Source: DASVBJ01 sp036375895
GTDB taxonomy: Bacteria > Actinomycetota > Actinomycetes > JACCUZ01
Length of the DNA stretch: 8,905 nt
Direction of reading: 5' to 3'
NCBI GenBank assembly: GCA_036375895.1
Contig: DASVBJ010000049.1
Location: forward strand, 1 to 8,905
Shown here: piece after piece, positions 5,537 to 8,905 of the stretch
Position numbering within the stretch: the first letter of the stretch is position 1
Layout: each line of letters begins with the position of its first letter
Program-made: the position numbers and the translations under genes
Notes under the pieces: model-generated
The model's database searches: none
What the model was told of the DNA's origin: nothing
What the model saw: only the letters and a program-made list of their open reading frames with translations

Positions 5537-7206
5537 GCACTCACCACGAGCACCGCGACAGCGCCGACACGGTCGACGCGACGGACGTCGCCCGGGCGTG
5601 GCTGGCCGAGGATCCGGACCCCGACACCCGTGCCGAGCTGCAGGCCGTGCTCGACGCGGGCGACGCGGCCGGGCTGGCCGACCGGTTCGGCGCCCGGCTG
5701 GAGTTCGGCACCGCCGGCCTGCGCGGCGCGCTCGGCGCCGGCCCGAACCGGATGAACCGGGTCGTCGTCCGGCGGGCCGCCGCGGGCCTCGCGGCCTACC
5801 TCAAGGCCCGTGGCGGGGGCTCGGTCGTCATCGGGTACGACGCCCGGCACAAGTCCGACGTGTTCGCACGTGACACCGCCGCGGTGATGCGCGGGGCGGG
5901 GCTGCGCGCGCTGGTGCTCCCCCGGCCCCTGCCGACGCCCGTGCTGGCGTTCGCGATCCGGCACCTCGGCACCCAGGCCGGCGTGATGGTGACCGCCTCC
6001 CACAACCCCCCCCAGGACAACGGCTACAAGGTCTATCTCGGCGACGGCTCGCAGATCGTCCCGCCGGCGGACGCCGAGATCAGCGCCGAGATCGACGCGC
6101 TGGGCCCGCTCGCCTCCGTCCCCCTCGCCGACGACTGGGAGACCCTCGGCGACGAGGTGCTCGACGCCTACCTCGAGCGCGTCGCCGGCCTGGTCCGGGC
6201 CGACTCGCCGCGCGACCTGCGCATCGTCTACACGCCCCTGCACGGGGTCGGTCGGGACGTCGTGCTCGCCGCCTTCGAGCGAGCCGGCTTCGGGCACCCG
6301 GACGTCGTCACCGAGCAGGGCGACCCGGACCCCGAGTTCCGCACCGTGTCCTTCCCCAACCCGGAGGAGCCGGGGGCCATCGACCTCGCCCTGGCCCGGG
6401 CCGCCGCCACGGGGGCGCAGATCGTCCTGGCCAACGACCCGGACGCCGACCGCTGCGCCGTGGCGGTGCCCGACCCGGCGGCCGAGACCGGGTGGCGCAT
6501 GCTCCGCGGCGACGAGGTCGGCGCGCTGCTCGGCACCCACATCGTGCGTCGGGACCCCGGCCTGACCGGCACCTACGCCGCCTCGATCGTGTCCTCGTCG
6601 CTGCTCGGCCGCATCGCGGCGACGCACGGCCTGGGCTACGAGGAGACCCTCACCGGGTTCAAGTGGATCGCCCGGGTGCCGGGCCTGCGCTTCGGGTACG
6701 AGGAGGCGCTCGGCTACTGCGTCGACCCCGACAGCGTCCGCGACAAGGACGGCATCTCGGCGGCCCTGCTGGTCGCCGAGCTCGCCGCGACGCTGGCCGC
6801 CGAGGGGCGCGGCCTGCTCGACCTGCTCGACGACATCGCCCGGGAGCACGGGCTGCACGCCACCGACCAGCTCTCCGTGCGGGTGCAGGACCTCGCCCTG
6901 ATCGACGCGGCGATGGCGCGCCTCCGGTCCGATCCGCCGGTGTCGCTGGGCGGCTTCGCGGTCATCGCGGCCGAGGACCTCGCCCAGGGCGTGGGCGGGC
7001 TGCCGCCGACGGACGGGCTGAGGTATCACCTCGCGGAGCACGGTCGAGTGGTCGTCCGACCGTCCGGCACCGAGCCCAAGGTCAAGTGCTATCTCGAGGT
7101 GGTCGTGCCTGTCGCAGGCGACGACGTGGCCGCCGCCCGACGGGTCGCCGACGACCGGCTCGGCGCCATCAAGCGCGACGTGTCCCGAGCGGCCGGGCTC
7201 GACTGA
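5533..7206 (+). CDS. pmmB: Alpha-D-phosphohexomutase family enzyme (PmmB/PGM2-like; possibly phosphopentomutase)
   Basis: 557 residues beginning at a GTG that shares GTGA with the phosphorylase stop. All four family regions are present: EFGTAGLRG (57-65), the phosphoserine loop TASHNPPQDNGYKVY (154-168, catalytic S156), the metal loop NDPDADR (301-307; D302, D304, D306), the sugar-specificity loop YEEALGY (389-395) and the phosphate-binding RPSGTEPK (509-516). Homologues are usually annotated phosphomannomutase (mycobacterial PmmB). The DNGYKVY...GSQI and EEALGY...DKDGISAALL patterns resemble human PGM2, a phosphopentomutase, and also Bacillus PgcA-type phosphoglucomutase. Coupling to purine nucleoside phosphorylase favours conversion of (deoxy)ribose-1-phosphate to the 5-phosphate, but mannose or glucose phosphates remain possible. 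The N-terminal 20 residues are His/Asp-rich and poorly conserved in type. Confidence 0.92.
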   Translation: MSTHHEHRDSADTVDATDVARAWLAEDPDPDTRAELQAVLDAGDAAGLADRFGARLEFGTAGLRGALGAGPNRMNRVVVRRAAAGLAAYLKARGGGSVVIGYDARHKSDVFARDTAAVMRGAGLRALVLPRPLPTPVLAFAIRHLGTQAGVMVTASHNPPQDNGYKVYLGDGSQIVPPADAEISAEIDALGPLASVPLADDWETLGDEVLDAYLERVAGLVRADSPRDLRIVYTPLHGVGRDVVLAAFERAGFGHPDVVTEQGDPDPEFRTVSFPNPEEPGAIDLALARAAATGAQIVLANDPDADRCAVAVPDPAAETGWRMLRGDEVGALLGTHIVRRDPGLTGTYAASIVSSSLLGRIAATHGLGYEETLTGFKWIARVPGLRFGYEEALGYCVDPDSVRDKDGISAALLVAELAATLAAEGRGLLDLLDDIAREHGLHATDQLSVRVQDLALIDAAMARLRSDPPVSLGGFAVIAAEDLAQGVGGLPPTDGLRYHLAEHGRVVVRPSGTEPKVKCYLEVVVPVAGDDVAAARRVADDRLGAIKRDVSRAAGLD

Positions 7207-7220
7207 CGACCCTCGGGTCG
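7207..7220 (+). terminator. Weak hairpin after the mutase gene
   Basis: CGACC (7207-7211) pairs with GGTCG (7216-7220) around a CTCG loop immediately after the stop codon. A 5-bp stem with no T-run is weak, so this is at best a partial or Rho-assisted termination signal. The rest of the 70-bp gap to the next gene shows nothing firm. Confidence 0.2.
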
Positions 7221-7264
7221 AGAGGTCAGGACCTTCGTCACTGATTGCGCGGTCACCGCCGGAT

Positions 7265-7270
7265 CATCGT
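7265..7270 (+). promoter_or_regulatory. Possible -10-like hexamer before the membrane-protein gene
   Basis: CATCGT ends 6 nt before the ATG at 7277. The GAGG at 7272-7275 is only 1 nt from the ATG, too close to act as a Shine-Dalgarno, so a leaderless or near-leaderless transcript is possible. No convincing -35 was found (TTGCGC at 7245-7250 has only a 14-nt spacer). Confidence 0.2.
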
Positions 7271-7276
7271 TGAGGT

Positions 7277-8338
7277 ATGACCACAACTGAGCTCAAGACG
7301 ACGGGGCGTACGGACCTCCCCGCGTTGCTCGACCGCTGGGTCAGGCAGGGCCTCATCACCCCCCAGCAGGCGCAACGCATCGCTGCCGCAGAGCACCTCG
7401 GCCCCCCTGGGCCGGCGCCGGCTCCCCCGAAGCCACCCCGCGGGGGGAACCTGGCCGTGGAGGCACTGGGCTACCTGGGCGGCCTTCTCGCGGCCGTCGC
7501 CGCCCTCATCCTCATCGGCATGTACTGGGAGGACCTCTCCACGGCCGCGCGGCTGGCGGTGCCCGGCGCGGCAGCCGTGGTCCTGCTCGCCGCCGGCGCC
7601 CTCGTCGGCGCGGACATGACCGAGCGCGAGGCGCCGGGGCGGCTGCGGGCGGTGCTCTGGCTGCTCGCGGTGGTCGCCACCGGTGCCTTCCTGGGCGTCC
7701 TCGGTGACCAGTCGCTGGACCTGAGGCCTCGAGACACCTGGCTGCTGGTCGGCGTCGGCAGCACCGTGGTGGCCGGGACGTTGTTCCTGCGCAGCCGGGG
7801 CGTCCTGCAGCACCTCGCGTTGTTCGGTGCCTTGGCGGCGACGGCGGGCGCCCTGGGAGCGCGTGCCGACTGGGACGAGCCGACCATCATCGGCCTGGCC
7901 GTGTGGACGCTCGCCGTCGCCTGGTTCGCCGTCGGCGAGCGCGGCTGGATCGGCCCGGCGCACACCGCTCGCTACGTCGGTGCGGTCGGCGCCGTCATCG
8001 GCGGCCAGGCGATGACCGGATCCGTGGGGGGCAACCTGCTGGCCCTGGCCACGGTGGCCGCGCTGTTCGTGCTCGGCGTCACGCTCGACAGCCTGGCGCT
8101 GCTCGGCATCGCGGCGTGGTCCGTGATCCAGACCGTGCCCCAGTCCGTCAACTACTTCTTCGAGGGGGAGGTCGCGGCGCCGATCGCCCTGCTCGTCACC
8201 GGCAGCCTTCTCGTCGGGGTGGCCGTGGCCATCGCCCGACGGGCGGGTCGCAAGGTGCAGGGCGTCCCTGAGCTGCCCGCGCCACGCCAGGCGGCCGAGC
8301 GGCCGGAGGGTCAGCCGTCGGAGCGCAGCCGCGAGTAG
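7277..8338 (+). CDS. Polytopic membrane protein, DUF2157-like
   Basis: 353 residues. The N-terminus holds a short soluble segment, LLDRWVRQGLITPQQAQRI (17-35), typical of DUF2157 proteins, then a Pro-rich linker (42-55). About ten hydrophobic segments follow, roughly at 62-83, 91-112, 125-143, 154-171, 176-195, 203-219, 231-248, 253-270, 271-288 and 299-321. The C-terminal 30 residues are hydrophilic, rich in Pro, Arg and Glu. No catalytic motif was recognised and the family has no established function that can be stated here; it may be a small-molecule transporter or a membrane scaffold, but that is a guess. The ATG at 7277 is the first in-frame start with the conserved N-terminal segment downstream. 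The 3' end overlaps the opposite-strand acetyltransferase gene by 28 bp, so each stop lies inside the other coding region. Confidence 0.8.
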   Translation: MTTTELKTTGRTDLPALLDRWVRQGLITPQQAQRIAAAEHLGPPGPAPAPPKPPRGGNLAVEALGYLGGLLAAVAALILIGMYWEDLSTAARLAVPGAAAVVLLAAGALVGADMTEREAPGRLRAVLWLLAVVATGAFLGVLGDQSLDLRPRDTWLLVGVGSTVVAGTLFLRSRGVLQHLALFGALAATAGALGARADWDEPTIIGLAVWTLAVAWFAVGERGWIGPAHTARYVGAVGAVIGGQAMTGSVGGNLLALATVAALFVLGVTLDSLALLGIAAWSVIQTVPQSVNYFFEGEVAAPIALLVTGSLLVGVAVAIARRAGRKVQGVPELPAPRQAAERPEGQPSERSRE

Positions 8339-8829
8339 CCCACGAGGTCGTGCCACCCGCCGCGGCGGAACTGCGCGCCCCGGATCACGCCTTCGCGGGT
8401 GAAGCCGGCCCGTTCGAGCGCACGCTGCTCGGCCACGTTGTCGACGTCGGTGGATGCCTCCACGCGGTTGACCGTCGTGGTGGCGAACAGGTAGTCGGCG
8501 AGCATCCGCTGCGCCGCCGTGCCATGCCCGTGGCCCCGACCGGCGGGCACCAGGGCGATGCCGATGTTGAAGCAACGTGACTCGGGGTTCGGCCCGTAGT
8601 GCTCGCTGTGCCAGCTCACCGAGCCGATCGGCTGACCTTCGACCTCGACCACGAGCAGCCCACCGTCCGCGCCGATCACGGTGCCCTCCTCGACACTGCG
8701 CCGCAGGGTCGAGGGGCCCTGCCGGGACAGGCCGAAGTCGTTGAACTCGCCCTCGTCCTCGGGTCGGCCACGCCAGCGCTCCAGCAGCGGCACGTCCTCG
8801 GACGTGACGGCCCGCAGCCGCACCGTCAT
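8311..8829 (-). CDS. GNAT family N-acetyltransferase (RimJ/RimL-like)
   Basis: 172 residues. Predicted to transfer an acetyl group from acetyl-CoA to an amine; the acceptor is unknown. The layout follows the GNAT fold: an N-terminal strand MTVRLRAVTSEDVPLLERW, a central strand LLVVEVEGQPIGSVSW (59-73), the acetyl-CoA pyrophosphate loop RGHGHG (98-103, R/Q-x-x-G-x-G/A type) followed by helix TAAQRMLADYLF, then the NVAEQRALERAGFTREGVIRG region (131-151) characteristic of the RimJ-like Acetyltransf_3 group, and a final DLVGYSRL strand. The ATG at 8829 is chosen because it gives the usual N-terminus and overlaps the upstream stop in ATGA. No Shine-Dalgarno is visible (the preceding bases read GCTCCTCCG), so translation probably depends on coupling to the upstream gene. 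A longer in-frame extension to 8892 is unlikely. Confidence 0.85.
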   Translation of the reverse strand: MTVRLRAVTSEDVPLLERWRGRPEDEGEFNDFGLSRQGPSTLRRSVEEGTVIGADGGLLVVEVEGQPIGSVSWHSEHYGPNPESRCFNIGIALVPAGRGHGHGTAAQRMLADYLFATTTVNRVEASTDVDNVAEQRALERAGFTREGVIRGAQFRRGGWHDLVGYSRLRSDG

Positions 8830-8905
8830 CGGAGGAGCAGCGCCAGCGCGAGTGCCAGGCAGGTGACGGCGACACCGGCGACCACCGGCCACGCCGTACG
8901 CACCT
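8826..8905 (-). CDS. C-terminal end of a membrane protein (truncated by window)
   Basis: Reading leftwards from the window edge, a frame closes with TGA at 8828-8826, overlapping the acetyltransferase ATG. The 25 visible residues begin VRTAWPVVAG and end LALALALLLR, a single strongly hydrophobic helix with one terminal Arg, which looks like the last transmembrane segment of a protein whose body lies beyond 8905. A GTG at 8903 could in principle start a 25-residue membrane peptide, but there is no room to see a ribosome site. The ATGA overlap and the hydrophobic run support real coding; identity is unknown. Confidence 0.5.
   Translation of the reverse strand, partial: VRTAWPVVAGVAVTCLALALALLLR

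Noticed and set aside
5290..7041. 583-codon minus-strand open frame antisense to the phosphorylase and mutase genes
   Set aside because: It lies opposite two unmistakable enzymes, its translation is Gly/Arg/Val/His-rich low-complexity sequence with no recognisable domain, and such long antisense frames are a normal by-product of high third-position GC.
7253..8875. 540-codon minus-strand open frame spanning the DUF2157-like and acetyltransferase genes
   Set aside because: It covers both real genes in another frame, and its translation shows no fold-like pattern. Only the separate short frame at 8826-8905 has a convincing membrane helix.
1..8905. Mobile element, phage, CRISPR, toxin-antitoxin or defence system
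   Set aside because: No transposase, integrase, repeat-spacer array, nuclease/helicase motif or small paired genes were seen; base composition looks uniform and the recognised genes are housekeeping.

Overview
The window is very GC-rich (roughly 70% or more by eye), densely packed, and uses GTG as well as ATG starts. Every recognisable protein has its closest remembered relatives in Actinomycetota: a biotin carboxylase-BCCP fusion of the AccA3 type, an LpdA-type NAD(P)H-quinone dehydrogenase, a trimeric-type purine nucleoside phosphorylase followed by a PmmB/PGM2-like mutase, and a DUF2157-like membrane protein. It therefore looks like chromosomal DNA of a high-GC actinobacterium. The family cannot be fixed from this sequence. 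No rRNA, tRNA, CRISPR array, insertion sequence, integrase or phage gene was seen.

Layout. 1-1632 (+) is the 3' part of an acyl-CoA carboxylase alpha subunit (biotin carboxylase + biotin carrier). 1633-1848 is a 216-bp gap holding C-rich tandem repeats and then a perfect 14-bp inverted repeat. 1849-2700 (+) encodes a membrane-anchored protein of unknown function with a Cys/His motif block and a Gly/Asp/Phe repeat tail. Its stop codon overlaps that of the convergent lpdA-like gene (2697-4097, -) in a shared CTAG. A divergent intergenic region with an imperfect 11-bp dyad leads into a plus-strand group: gamma-glutamylcyclotransferase-like protein (4233-4691), purine nucleoside phosphorylase (4727-5536) and a phosphohexo/pentomutase (5533-7206, 4-bp overlap with the phosphorylase gene). 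A polytopic DUF2157-like membrane protein follows (7277-8338). It runs tail-to-tail, with a 28-bp overlap, into a minus-strand GNAT acetyltransferase (8311-8829). The acetyltransferase start overlaps the stop of a further minus-strand gene, of which only a C-terminal membrane helix (8826-8905) is inside the window.

How the genes work together. The clearest functional unit is the phosphorylase-mutase pair. Phosphorolysis of purine nucleosides yields (deoxy)ribose-1-phosphate, and a PGM2-like mutase could convert this to the 5-phosphate for central metabolism. The carboxylase subunit serves acyl-CoA carboxylation (fatty acid and related lipid precursors), and the LpdA homologue serves quinone redox metabolism. 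These are housekeeping functions. No coherent new defence, biosynthetic or mobile system was found. The points most worth a second look are the uncharacterised Gly/Asp-tailed membrane protein, the repeats and palindrome before it, the dyad between the divergent genes, the recurring '-10-like hexamer + 6-7 nt + start codon' layout suggesting leaderless transcripts, and the likely pentomutase role of the mutase.
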